From Pseudorhizobium banfieldiae (GTDB taxonomy: Bacteria > Pseudomonadota > Alphaproteobacteria > Rhizobiales > Rhizobiaceae): 64,000 nucleotides of DNA. The stretch covers positions 434,001-498,000 of the forward strand of contig NZ_FO082820.1 in assembly GCF_000967425.1 (NCBI RefSeq). Direction: 5' to 3'. The notes under the pieces were generated by a model. It was not told where the DNA came from, did no database searches, and was given only the letters and a program-made list of their open reading frames with translations. The number at the start of each line of letters is the position of its first letter. Within the stretch, counting starts at the first letter, position 1. Positions 34,007-41,668 of this stretch are shown piece by piece. The position numbers were made by a program, and so were the translations under genes.

Positions 34007-35023
34007 TCAGTTTACGCGCTGGATGGAGAAATCGATCACTTCCAGAAGCGCCGCCTTGTAGGGCGAGGCGGGCAGGGGAGCGAGTGCATCGCGGGCGATC
34101 GTGCCATAGTGGATGGCGCGCCCGATCGTATCGTTCAGCGCATCGTATTTCCGGATGAGGTCCAGCGCGTGCTGGAGGTTTTCCTCCGAACTCTCGCCCG
34201 CCTCGATCGCACTGCGCCAGAAAAGCCGTTCCTCTGCCGTTCCGCGGCGATAGGAAAGAATGACCGGCAGCGTGATCTTGCCCTCGCGGAAGTCGTCGCC
34301 GACATTCTTGCCGAGATCGGCGGCAGTTCCGCCATAATCCAGCGCGTCGTCGACCAGCTGGAAGGCGAGGCCAAGGTTCATCCCGTAGGACTTCAGTGCA
34401 TTGCGGCCAGCCTTGTCGGCCTGCGCGATGATGGGGCCGACTTCGGCTGCGGCCGCGAACAGGGCTGCGGTCTTGGCCCGGATGACGGAGAGATAGTCAT
34501 CCTCCGTCGTTTCCATGTTCTTGGCGACCGAAAGCTGCAAGACCTCGCCTTCCGCTATCACGGAGGCGGCCGTAGACAAGACGTCGAGCGCATCGAGCGA
34601 GCCGACATCGACCATCATCCGGAAGGCCTGTCCGAGGAGAAAATCGCCCACAAGGACGCTTGCCTGGTTGCCCCAGATCGTCCGCGCCGTAGACTTTCCG
34701 CGGCGGAGATCGCTTTCGTCCACCACGTCGTCATGCAGCAGCGTCGCGGTGTGCATGAACTCGACGCTGGTTGCGAGCTTGACATGGCTGTCGCCCTTGT
34801 AGCCAAACATGGATGCCGCGGCGAGTGTAAGCATCGGCCGCAGGCGCTTGCCACCGGAGGAGATCAGGTGGTTGGCCACTTCGGGGATCATCTGTACATC
34901 GGAACCGGCCTTGGACAGGATCAACTGGTTGACCCGCTCCATGTCGGCTTTCGTCAGGTCGACGAGGGGTTTGACGGAAGCCGGCTTCTTTTTTCCTTCT
35001 TCAAGCGGTACGACGACGCCCAA
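34007..35023 (-). CDS. ispB: All-trans polyprenyl (octaprenyl/decaprenyl-type) diphosphate synthase
   Basis: 338-residue prenyltransferase making the ubiquinone side chain. First Asp-rich motif LLHDDVVDESDLRRG and second AFQLVDDALDYGG are intact, with GGKRLRPML and GNQASVLVGDFLLG. TTG 35023 (LGVVVPLEEGKKKP) with GGAG upstream gives the family N-terminus; an upstream ATG at 35101 adds 26 unrelated residues. Chain length cannot be read from sequence, though rhizobial quinones usually carry ten units. Together with ubiA in this window it supplies ubiquinone. Confidence 0.93.
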   Translation of the reverse strand: MGVVVPLEEGKKKPASVKPLVDLTKADMERVNQLILSKAGSDVQMIPEVANHLISSGGKRLRPMLTLAAASMFGYKGDSHVKLATSVEFMHTATLLHDDVVDESDLRRGKSTARTIWGNQASVLVGDFLLGQAFRMMVDVGSLDALDVLSTAASVIAEGEVLQLSVAKNMETTEDDYLSVIRAKTAALFAAAAEVGPIIAQADKAGRNALKSYGMNLGLAFQLVDDALDYGGTAADLGKNVGDDFREGKITLPVILSYRRGTAEERLFWRSAIEAGESSEENLQHALDLIRKYDALNDTIGRAIHYGTIARDALAPLPASPYKAALLEVIDFSIQRVN

Positions 35024-35121
35024 GGTTCCGGTCTCCTGTTCAAATTCACCCACGATCTGTAGAAGTGGCCTATACCGTCCCCGGCACGAATTGCCAAACA
35101 TTGAAATGTGAACAGGGATCC

Positions 35122-35352
35122 ATGCAGGAACTCATACGCACCAACGATGCCGTGCTTCTCTCCTACGCCGAAAGCCTGATCCGCGACGCAGGTATCCACT
35201 GCATGATCGCGGATCAGACTATGAGCATCCTTGAAGGCTCGCTCGGTCTTCTGCCGCGCCGCTTTCTCGTGGAGGATGACCGGGCGGACGAGGCGCGGCA
35301 GATTCTCAACGATGCGGGCCTCGGCGGGGAGCTGCGGGAGGCGCAGGCATGA
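35122..35352 (+). CDS. DUF2007 domain protein
   Basis: 76 residues, a single DUF2007 (PII-like signal-transducing) domain: MQELIRTNDAVLLSYAESLIRDAGIHCMIADQTM and LPRRFLVEDDRADEARQILNDAGL. The fold is a ferredoxin-like sandwich; function unknown. ATG 35122 is preceded by CAGGGATCC. It overlaps the methyltransferase gene by 4 nt (ATGA), so the two are translationally coupled. Confidence 0.88.
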   Translation: MQELIRTNDAVLLSYAESLIRDAGIHCMIADQTMSILEGSLGLLPRRFLVEDDRADEARQILNDAGLGGELREAQA

Positions 35353-36128
35353 TCGAAACGGTCGATGCGTTTCATCGCGGCCGTTTCCATGTGGTGCAGC
35401 CCAAGGGCGTGGGACACCGGTCGGGGGTCGATGCCATGCTGCTGGCCTCGCTGGTCAATGCGAACGGCCCGGTCAGCGTGGCGGATTTCGGCGCCGGTGC
35501 GGGTGCGGCGGGTCTGGCCGTGGCATCGAGGCTTTTTCAAGCGAGCGTGCTGCTGGTCGAGCGTTCGTCGGTGATGGCGGACTGTGCAAGGAAGACACTG
35601 TCGTTGCCGGAGAATGTCGCACTCGCCCCACGGGTGACCGTGCTGGAGGCGGACGTGACGAGCCGGGGGAAGGCCAGACTTGCCGCCGGGCTTGCGGACG
35701 ATGTTCACGATCATGTCATCATGAACCCGCCGTTCAACGACCCTGCGGACCGCACCACCCCCGACGTCCTGAAGGCCGAGGCGCATGCAATGGCTGATGG
35801 TCTGTTCGAAGGATGGATCAGAACGGCCGGCGCCGTTCTGAAGCCGGGCGGCCAACTGTCTCTCATCGCGCGGCCGCAATCCATCGCAGAAATCATCGCT
35901 GCCTGCGGCCGGCGCTTTGGTGGACTGGAGATCACCGTCGTGCATCCGCGGCCGGCGGCGGATGCGACGAGGCTTCTTGTGACGGCGGTGAAGGGTTCTC
36001 GTGCCCGCCTGCTCTTCCGTCCTCCGCTTTTCCTCCACGGAGGAGACGGCCACGCCTTCACGCCCGAAGCAGACGCCCTGAACAACGGCCGCAGTGCAAT
36101 CATCCGCCGAGGCTCGCCGAGACGCTGA
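35349..36128 (+). CDS. N6-adenine RNA methyltransferase, TrmN6-like
   Basis: 259-residue class I SAM methyltransferase. The SAM loop is ADFGAGAGAAGLAVA (about residues 40-54) and the catalytic NPPF (in VIMNPPFND) marks N6-adenine or N-methylating enzymes. This pattern matches tRNA1(Val) A37 methyltransferase TrmN6 and related RNA methylases; the substrate is inferred. Starts inside the end of the DUF2007 gene. A peptidase gene follows after 77 nt. Confidence 0.87.
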   Translation: MIETVDAFHRGRFHVVQPKGVGHRSGVDAMLLASLVNANGPVSVADFGAGAGAAGLAVASRLFQASVLLVERSSVMADCARKTLSLPENVALAPRVTVLEADVTSRGKARLAAGLADDVHDHVIMNPPFNDPADRTTPDVLKAEAHAMADGLFEGWIRTAGAVLKPGGQLSLIARPQSIAEIIAACGRRFGGLEITVVHPRPAADATRLLVTAVKGSRARLLFRPPLFLHGGDGHAFTPEADALNNGRSAIIRRGSPRR

Positions 36129-36205
36129 AATGGCGGCGCTGCCATTGTGTTTCGCCCAACCGGTCATACATCTGCGGCAGTATTGTCGTGAACGAAGGGT
36201 TTGAG

Positions 36206-37069
36206 ATGGCTGGTCTGTTGTCGCGTATGTTGCCGAAGCGATTCCGCAAGGAGGGGACGGCGATCCCCGTGGTCCGGCTGCATGGTGTCATCATGACAGG
36301 CGGCAGTCAGTTCCGCCCGACCCTGAACATTGCGACCGTCGCTCCAGCGCTCGAGAAGGCTTTCTCGAAGAAGGATGCGCCAGCCGTGGCGATATCGATT
36401 AACTCGCCGGGCGGCTCGCCTGTCCAGTCACGGCTGATCTACCAGCGCATCCGGGCGCTCGCCGAAGAGAAGAACAAGAAGGTCCTGATGTTCGTCGAGG
36501 ACGTCGCGGCGTCGGGCGGTTACATGATCGCGCTCGCGGGCGACGAGATCTTCGTCGATCCGACCTCCATTGTCGGCTCGATCGGCGTCGTGTCCGGCGG
36601 CTTCGGCTTTCCCGAACTCCTGCGCAAGATCGGCGTGGAGCGACGCGTTTACACGGCGGGCGAGAACAAGGTGATCCTCGATCCCTTCCAGCCCGAGAAG
36701 GAAGGCGACGTCGAATACCTGAAGACGCTGCAGCTGGAGATCCACAAGGTCTTCATCGACATGGTAAAGGCGCGCCGCGGCAGCCGCCTGGCGGATGACG
36801 AGACGATCTTCTCCGGCCTGTTCTGGACCGGAGTCCGGGGCCTGGAACTGGGGCTTGTCGATGGCACGGGTGAAATGCGCGAGACGCTCAAGCGCCGCTA
36901 CGGCCCCAAGACGCGGCTGGAGCTGGTCGGCGGTGCCCGCAACATCTTCGGCCGGCGTCTGCCTGGTGTGGTGCGCGGCAGTGCCGCAGGAGATATCGGT
37001 GCCGGCGCCGTAGCGGGCCTTGCCGAGACGCTGGAGGAGAAGGCATTGTGGGGTCGCTACGGAATGTAG
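36206..37069 (+). CDS. S49 family serine peptidase (SppA/SohB-like)
   Basis: 287 residues. Serine nucleophile Ser103 in EDVAASGGYMIA, with NSPGGSPVQS (oxyanion loop) and the general-base Lys in AGENK (about 155). This is the short, single-domain form of signal-peptide peptidase/SohB; membrane attachment is not obvious, since no clear N-terminal helix is present. It presumably cleaves signal peptides or membrane-protein fragments. ATG 36206 gives the family N-terminus (MAGLLSRMLPKRFRKE). A small membrane-protein gene is next, 21 nt away. Confidence 0.9.
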   Translation: MAGLLSRMLPKRFRKEGTAIPVVRLHGVIMTGGSQFRPTLNIATVAPALEKAFSKKDAPAVAISINSPGGSPVQSRLIYQRIRALAEEKNKKVLMFVEDVAASGGYMIALAGDEIFVDPTSIVGSIGVVSGGFGFPELLRKIGVERRVYTAGENKVILDPFQPEKEGDVEYLKTLQLEIHKVFIDMVKARRGSRLADDETIFSGLFWTGVRGLELGLVDGTGEMRETLKRRYGPKTRLELVGGARNIFGRRLPGVVRGSAAGDIGAGAVAGLAETLEEKALWGRYGM

Positions 37070-37090
37070 GGTAAGGGGCGAGGCGGACCC

Positions 37091-37282
37091 ATGGTACAAC
37101 TGATCTTCTTCATACTGATCGTCGGCGGAGGTTGGCTGCTTTACAAGCGGTTCGTCGCCGATGCGGAGAAGCTCACATCGCGTTCCCGGGAACGTCGAAA
37201 GGAACAGGAGACGGGCGCGTTGGGTACGCTCGTGAAAGATCCTGAGACCGGCGAGTATCGGGTCAAGCGCGACGACGAGTGA
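37091..37282 (+). CDS. Small conserved membrane protein
   Basis: 63 residues: one N-terminal transmembrane helix (about 3-19, QLIFFILIVGGGWLLYK) followed by a strongly charged cytoplasmic tail (SRSRERRKEQETGALGTLVKDPETGEYRVKRDD). It lies right after the S49 peptidase gene and could be an accessory protein. No family name recognised. Confidence 0.7.
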   Translation: MVQLIFFILIVGGGWLLYKRFVADAEKLTSRSRERRKEQETGALGTLVKDPETGEYRVKRDDE

Positions 37283-37371
37283 TGCCGGCTGCCTGCGCGG
37301 CATAAATCCTTGACCCTTGCGGCTCTGCGTGGCACTCGTCCGCATCATTTGTAGAGATGCCGGCTGTATTC

Positions 37372-38328
37372 ATGACCGATCTTCCCGACCACATGTCCCC
37401 GACCTGCTCCTTCCAGGGGCTGATCCTCGCGCTGCACAACTACTGGGCCGACAAGGGCTGCGCCGTGCTGCAGCCCTACGACATGGAGGTTGGTGCCGGC
37501 ACCTTCCATCCCGCGACCACACTTAGAGCACTTGGGCCGAGACCATGGAAGGCGGCCTACGTCCAGCCATCGCGGCGTCCCTCGGATGGCCGCTACGGTG
37601 AGAACCCTAACCGGCTGCAGCACTATTACCAGTACCAGGTCATCCTGAAGCCAAACCCGTCCAACCTGCAGGAGCTCTATCTGGGCTCGCTGAAGGCGAT
37701 CGGTCTCGACCCACTGCTGCACGACGTGCGCTTCGTCGAGGACGACTGGGAAAGCCCAACGCTCGGAGCCTGGGGCCTCGGCTGGGAATGCTGGTGCGAT
37801 GGCATGGAGGTGTCGCAGTTCACCTATTTCCAGCAGGTCTGCGGGATCGAGTGCTCGCCGGTTGCGGGAGAACTGACCTACGGTCTCGAACGCCTCGCCA
37901 TGTACGTCCAGGGCGTCGACAATGTCTACGACCTGAACTTCAACGGCCGCGAGGGCGAGGAGAAGATCTCCTACGGCGACGTTTTCCTCCAGGCGGAGCA
38001 GGAGTACTCCCGGCACAATTTCGAATATGCCGATACGGCCATGCTGCACCGTCACTTCATCGACGCCGAGAAGGAATGCCAGGCGCTGCTCGCTGCCGGA
38101 GCTCCCGGTGCGAATACCAACCAGATGCTGCACAAGTGCGTCTTCCCCGCCTATGACCAGTGCATCAAGGCAAGCCACGTCTTCAACCTGCTGGATGCCC
38201 GCGGCGTGATCTCCGTTACCGAACGCCAGAGCTATATCCTGCGCGTCCGCACCCTCGCCAAGGCCTGCGGCGAAGCCTTCCTACTGACCGAAGCGGGCGG
38301 CGCACAAGCGGGTCGAGAGGCAGCCTGA
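37372..38328 (+). CDS. glyQ: Glycine--tRNA ligase alpha subunit
   Basis: 318-residue catalytic subunit of the alpha2-beta2 class II glycyl-tRNA synthetase. Motif 2 and neighbourhood are visible: [44 protein letters not shown], then [26 protein letters not shown], and motif 3 [15 protein letters not shown] 37372 (MTDLPDH) is used; an ATG 15 nt upstream and one at 37393 are alternatives. Its partner glyS is 3.3 kb downstream, separated by four genes. Confidence 0.96.
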   Translation: MTDLPDHMSPTCSFQGLILALHNYWADKGCAVLQPYDMEVGAGTFHPATTLRALGPRPWKAAYVQPSRRPSDGRYGENPNRLQHYYQYQVILKPNPSNLQELYLGSLKAIGLDPLLHDVRFVEDDWESPTLGAWGLGWECWCDGMEVSQFTYFQQVCGIECSPVAGELTYGLERLAMYVQGVDNVYDLNFNGREGEEKISYGDVFLQAEQEYSRHNFEYADTAMLHRHFIDAEKECQALLAAGAPGANTNQMLHKCVFPAYDQCIKASHVFNLLDARGVISVTERQSYILRVRTLAKACGEAFLLTEAGGAQAGREAA

Positions 38329-38399
38329 CGCCAGCGTTTGACGCTGTTGGAAAAGCTTTCTAGTGTCCGCCCGAGCTTACTGTCTTGGGGGACACTCGG

Positions 38400-38951
38400 A
38401 TGTATATCCTGCTTGCCATCGTCGTACTCGTCGTTCTGTACGGCATTTTTCTCTACAACAGCCTCGTGAAGTCGCGGCAGATGGCGGAGGAAGCCTGGTC
38501 GGGCATCGACGTCCAGCTCAAGCGTCGCGCCGACCTGATACCCAACCTCATCGAGACGGTGAAGGGCTATGCGGCCCATGAGAAATCCACCTTCGAGGAG
38601 GTCGTGGAGCTTCGCAACCGCGCCCAGGCGGTTCCTGCGGGTGATGTAGCGGCGCGCGCCCAGGCGGAAGGACTGCTGTCGCAGGCGCTCGGCAAGCTCT
38701 TCGCACTCGCCGAAGCCTATCCGGACCTCAAGGCGAACCAGAACTTCCTGGAATTGCAGAACTCGCTGGAAACGATCGAGCACGAGATCCAGATGTCGCG
38801 CCGCTACTACAATGGCGCCGCGCGTGACCTGAACGTGAAGGTCGAGAGCGTCCCCTCCAACATCGTTGCGAACCAGTTCGGCTTCTCCAAGCGGGACTAT
38901 TTCGAGATAGAAGACCCCGCCAATCGTGCCGTGCCCGCCGTCAAGTTCTGA
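38400..38951 (+). CDS. lemA: LemA family protein
   Basis: 183 residues: N-terminal transmembrane helix (about 2-19, YILLAIVVLVVLYGIFLY) then the helical LemA domain (MAEEAWSGIDVQLKRRADLIPNLIETVKGYAAHEKSTFEEVVELRN). A predicted membrane-anchored helical bundle without known enzyme activity. ATG 38400 follows GGGGGA at a good distance. It is paired with the DUF2207 gene 12 nt downstream, a very common couple, so they likely act together. Confidence 0.92.
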   Translation: MYILLAIVVLVVLYGIFLYNSLVKSRQMAEEAWSGIDVQLKRRADLIPNLIETVKGYAAHEKSTFEEVVELRNRAQAVPAGDVAARAQAEGLLSQALGKLFALAEAYPDLKANQNFLELQNSLETIEHEIQMSRRYYNGAARDLNVKVESVPSNIVANQFGFSKRDYFEIEDPANRAVPAVKF

Positions 38952-38963
38952 GGCTTGCCGATC

Positions 38964-40889
38964 ATGTTGCGCCTGCTCCTGCCGGTCATCATCTGGTTTG
39001 CGACGACCCTGTCGGCAGGCGCGGTGGAGTTCATCCGCTCCTACCATTCCGACATTCAGGTTGCCGCGGATGGTGGGCTGACGGTTTCCGAGACCATTAC
39101 CGTGAATGCCGAGGGCGATGACATTCGCCGCGGGATCTTCCGCGACTTTCCGCTGACCATGGAGGATGATGAGGGACGGACGATCCGCGTTGGCTTCGAT
39201 GTCATCTCCGTCACCCGCGACGGAGAGCCGGAAGACTGGCATACGGAATCCATCTCCGGCGGCATCCGTATCTATACCGGCTCGCAGGACGTCTTCCTTG
39301 ACCACGGCGAACATACCTATGTCATCGCCTACCGCACCGACCGCCAGATTCGCTATTTCGGCGATCACGACGAGCTCTACTGGAACGTCACCGGCAATGG
39401 CTGGATGTTCCGCATCGATCAGGCTTCGGCGCGTGTAACGCTTCCGGACGGCGCAGCGGTGACGGAAACCGTCGCCTATACCGGGCCCCTGGGTGCCGCC
39501 GACACGGACGCCAACATGCGGGTGAGCGGCAACACAGCCGTCTTTTCGACCACCAGACCGCTCGCGCCGAATGAGGGCCTCACGATCGTCGTCGGGATTC
39601 CGAAGGGCGTGATTGCACCGCCTTCGGCCGCCGACCAGCGAGGCTGGTGGCTGCGCGACAACATCAACGCCATCCTCGGCTTAGGCGGCTTGGCGCTTGT
39701 TGCGCTTTACTATGCCCGCAACTGGACGCGGGTTGGGCGAGACCCGGCTGGTGGTGTCATGGTGCCTCGCTGGGATCCTCCAGAGGGTCTTTCTCCTGCG
39801 CTCGTCAACTACGTGGACAACAAGGGCTTTTCCGGGGGCGGCTGGACGGCACTCTCCGCCAGCGCCATCGATCTCGCCGTCAAGGGCTATGTTACGCTCG
39901 ACGACCTGAAGAACTCCATCACGATCCGACGGACCGATAAGACGACGCAGGGGCCTCTGCCTGCGGGGCAGGCAGCGCTGTTGAAGGATATCGGCGCCCC
40001 TGGCGAGCAGCTGATCATCGACAAGGCAAACGGCACCAAGGTTCAGACGGTCGGGACGAATTTTCGCCGCGCCATCGAGAAGGAGCATCGCGGCAAGTAT
40101 TACCGCGCCAACACCGGCTACGTCATCGGCGGCATCGCGCTCAGCGTGGCAGCCCTGGTTCTCCTGTTCCTGTTCGGCGACATCGAGCCCGACCTGATCT
40201 TCGTCTTCATGGTGCCGGTGTTCTTTGCCGCCTTCTTCGGGGGCCTTGCGGTCAGCCTCGGCAAGAACCTCCGGCGCGGCAGTTCCCTATTCTCCAAGAT
40301 CATCGCCGTCGTGATTCTCGGCTTCATCGGTCTCGTTGCGATTTCTGCCATTTCGACCGTCCTTGTCGTGACACTCGCTGATCTGTCAGGCAGCGGCCAT
40401 TGGCCGCTTTTGGTGTCCGTCGGCGGCATCGTGCTGATCAACGTCATCTTCTTCTTTCTGATGGGCGCGCCGACGCCGCTCGGCCGCCGGTTGATGGACG
40501 GGATCGAGGGACTGCGCACCTATCTGAGCCTCGCGGAGAAGGATCGGATGAATATGGCCGGCGCACCTGAGATGTCGCCGCAGCATTTTGAGACGCTTCT
40601 GCCCTATGCCGTAGCGCTGGGCGTGGAAAAGCCGTGGAGCCGGGCCTTCGAGGCGTGGTTGGCAACGGCCGCCGCAGGGGCGGCAGCCGCATCCTATTCG
40701 CCCGCCTGGTATGAAGGCCAGGGCATCGGCCATTTCGGAGATCGCATCGGCGGCTTCTCGTCGTCCATGGCCTCGACGATCGCCTCCACCATCCCCGCCC
40801 CGAAATCCAGCTCCTCGTCATCGGGCTTCTCCTCCGGCGGTGGCTTTTCCGGCGGCGGTGGCGGCGGTGGTGGCGGCGGCGGATGGTAG
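38964..40889 (+). CDS. DUF2207 membrane protein
   Basis: 641 residues. A signal peptide (about 1-22) precedes a large extracytoplasmic N-terminal domain (about 23-225, IRSYHSDIQVAADGGLTVSETITVNAEGDDIRRGIFRDFPL). A transmembrane helix follows (about 235-250), then a cytoplasmic stretch and a cluster of helices around 390-510, ending in a Gly/Ser-rich tail (GGGFSGGGGG). This layout is diagnostic of DUF2207. Function unknown; the C-terminal Gly run is a family trait. It is coupled to lemA. Confidence 0.9.
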   Translation: MLRLLLPVIIWFATTLSAGAVEFIRSYHSDIQVAADGGLTVSETITVNAEGDDIRRGIFRDFPLTMEDDEGRTIRVGFDVISVTRDGEPEDWHTESISGGIRIYTGSQDVFLDHGEHTYVIAYRTDRQIRYFGDHDELYWNVTGNGWMFRIDQASARVTLPDGAAVTETVAYTGPLGAADTDANMRVSGNTAVFSTTRPLAPNEGLTIVVGIPKGVIAPPSAADQRGWWLRDNINAILGLGGLALVALYYARNWTRVGRDPAGGVMVPRWDPPEGLSPALVNYVDNKGFSGGGWTALSASAIDLAVKGYVTLDDLKNSITIRRTDKTTQGPLPAGQAALLKDIGAPGEQLIIDKANGTKVQTVGTNFRRAIEKEHRGKYYRANTGYVIGGIALSVAALVLLFLFGDIEPDLIFVFMVPVFFAAFFGGLAVSLGKNLRRGSSLFSKIIAVVILGFIGLVAISAISTVLVVTLADLSGSGHWPLLVSVGGIVLINVIFFFLMGAPTPLGRRLMDGIEGLRTYLSLAEKDRMNMAGAPEMSPQHFETLLPYAVALGVEKPWSRAFEAWLATAAAGAAAASYSPAWYEGQGIGHFGDRIGGFSSSMASTIASTIPAPKSSSSSSGFSSGGGFSGGGGGGGGGGGW

Positions 40890-40940
40890 TTGGACGCATG
40901 TCCCGTGTCCGCCCTTGATCCGAACGGGCGGAGGGTCTAC

Positions 40941-40952
40941 GTTACATGTAAC
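40941..40952. promoter_or_regulatory. Palindrome upstream of the mazE-like gene, possible autoregulatory operator
   Basis: GTTACATGTAAC is a perfect 12-bp palindrome, 15 nt before ATG 40968 and 3 nt before the alternative ATG 40956. Antitoxin genes of this type are usually autoregulated through such sites. It lies in the short gap between the DUF2207 stop and the antitoxin gene. Confidence 0.5.
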
Positions 40953-40967
40953 AACATGGGGCTGTAT

Positions 40968-41192
40968 ATGGCGATCCCGGTCAACAAGCGTGTGGAAAAG
41001 CGGCGCGAGGCACTGAGACTGGCGGGGCTGAGGCCTGTTCAGATCTGGGTGCCGGACACTCGGCAAGAAGGGTTCGTTGCGGAGTGCCGCCGTCAGGCCT
41101 CGCTGGTTGCAGCCGCGGATGCCATAGATGCGGATCTCGACGCCTTCCTGCAAGCCGCGCTGGGCCAGTTGGATAGAGACGGCGAGGCATGA
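40968..41192 (+). CDS. MazE-family antitoxin (DUF3018-type)
   Basis: 74 residues, basic at the start (MAIPVNKRVEKRREALRLAGLRPVQIWVPDTR) and acidic at the end, matching the DUF3018 antitoxin family. The first part should form the DNA-binding region, the acidic tail the toxin-binding part. ATG 40968 is preferred (GGGG spaced 7 nt before); 40956 (MGLYM) is possible. It overlaps the toxin gene by 4 nt (ATGA), as is usual in toxin-antitoxin operons. Confidence 0.85.
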   Translation: MAIPVNKRVEKRREALRLAGLRPVQIWVPDTRQEGFVAECRRQASLVAAADAIDADLDAFLQAALGQLDRDGEA

Positions 41193-41512
41193 GGCGCGGC
41201 GATCTTGTCACGATCGCTCTTCCAGGTGATTTTTCGAAGCCTCGACCAGCGCTGATCATCCAATCAGATCTTTTCGCCGAAACAGGAACGGTTACCGTGC
41301 TGCTGGTTTCGGCGACGATCGTCGAGGCGCCCTTGATCCGAGTGACTGTGCATCCTTCGGCGGCGAACCGGCTTCGCAAGATTTCTCAGGTGATGGTCGA
41401 CAAGGCAATGTCCGTGAAGCGCGACAAGCTTGGTCCGACGTTTGGACGCCTTGAGGATGAGAGTATGCTTGCAGTCAACCGTTCCCTGGCTGTCTTTCTC
41501 AATATTCTCTGA
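41189..41512 (+). CDS. PemK/MazF-family mRNA interferase toxin
   Basis: 107 residues of the PemK/MazF fold. Family blocks: MRRGDLVTIALPGDFSKPRPALIIQSD, a beta-barrel core VTVLLVSATIVEAPLIRVTV, and KISQVMVDKAMSVKRDKLG. These toxins cleave mRNA at short sequence motifs. Reading frame intact. Translation is coupled to the antitoxin (ATGA overlap). The pair sits in an otherwise housekeeping neighbourhood (glyQ/glyS), suggesting insertion. Confidence 0.88.
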   Translation: MRRGDLVTIALPGDFSKPRPALIIQSDLFAETGTVTVLLVSATIVEAPLIRVTVHPSAANRLRKISQVMVDKAMSVKRDKLGPTFGRLEDESMLAVNRSLAVFLNIL

Positions 41513-41668
41513 TCTGCAGCCCACAGCCTGTGTCTGCCATGTGGTAAACGGCTACATTTGCCATTGTGCAGCAACGTTGATCTTTGCTAGCAGAAGCCGA
41601 CGATTTCTGCCCCATCACCGGCACCCTGTGCCGACCCTTTCCTTCGGGCGAGGGTGAGGAAGGACGCT

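Noticed and set aside
35813..36205. Extension of the S49 peptidase by 131 codons
   Set aside because: It overlaps the methyltransferase gene in another frame; peptidase homology begins at MAGLL (36206).
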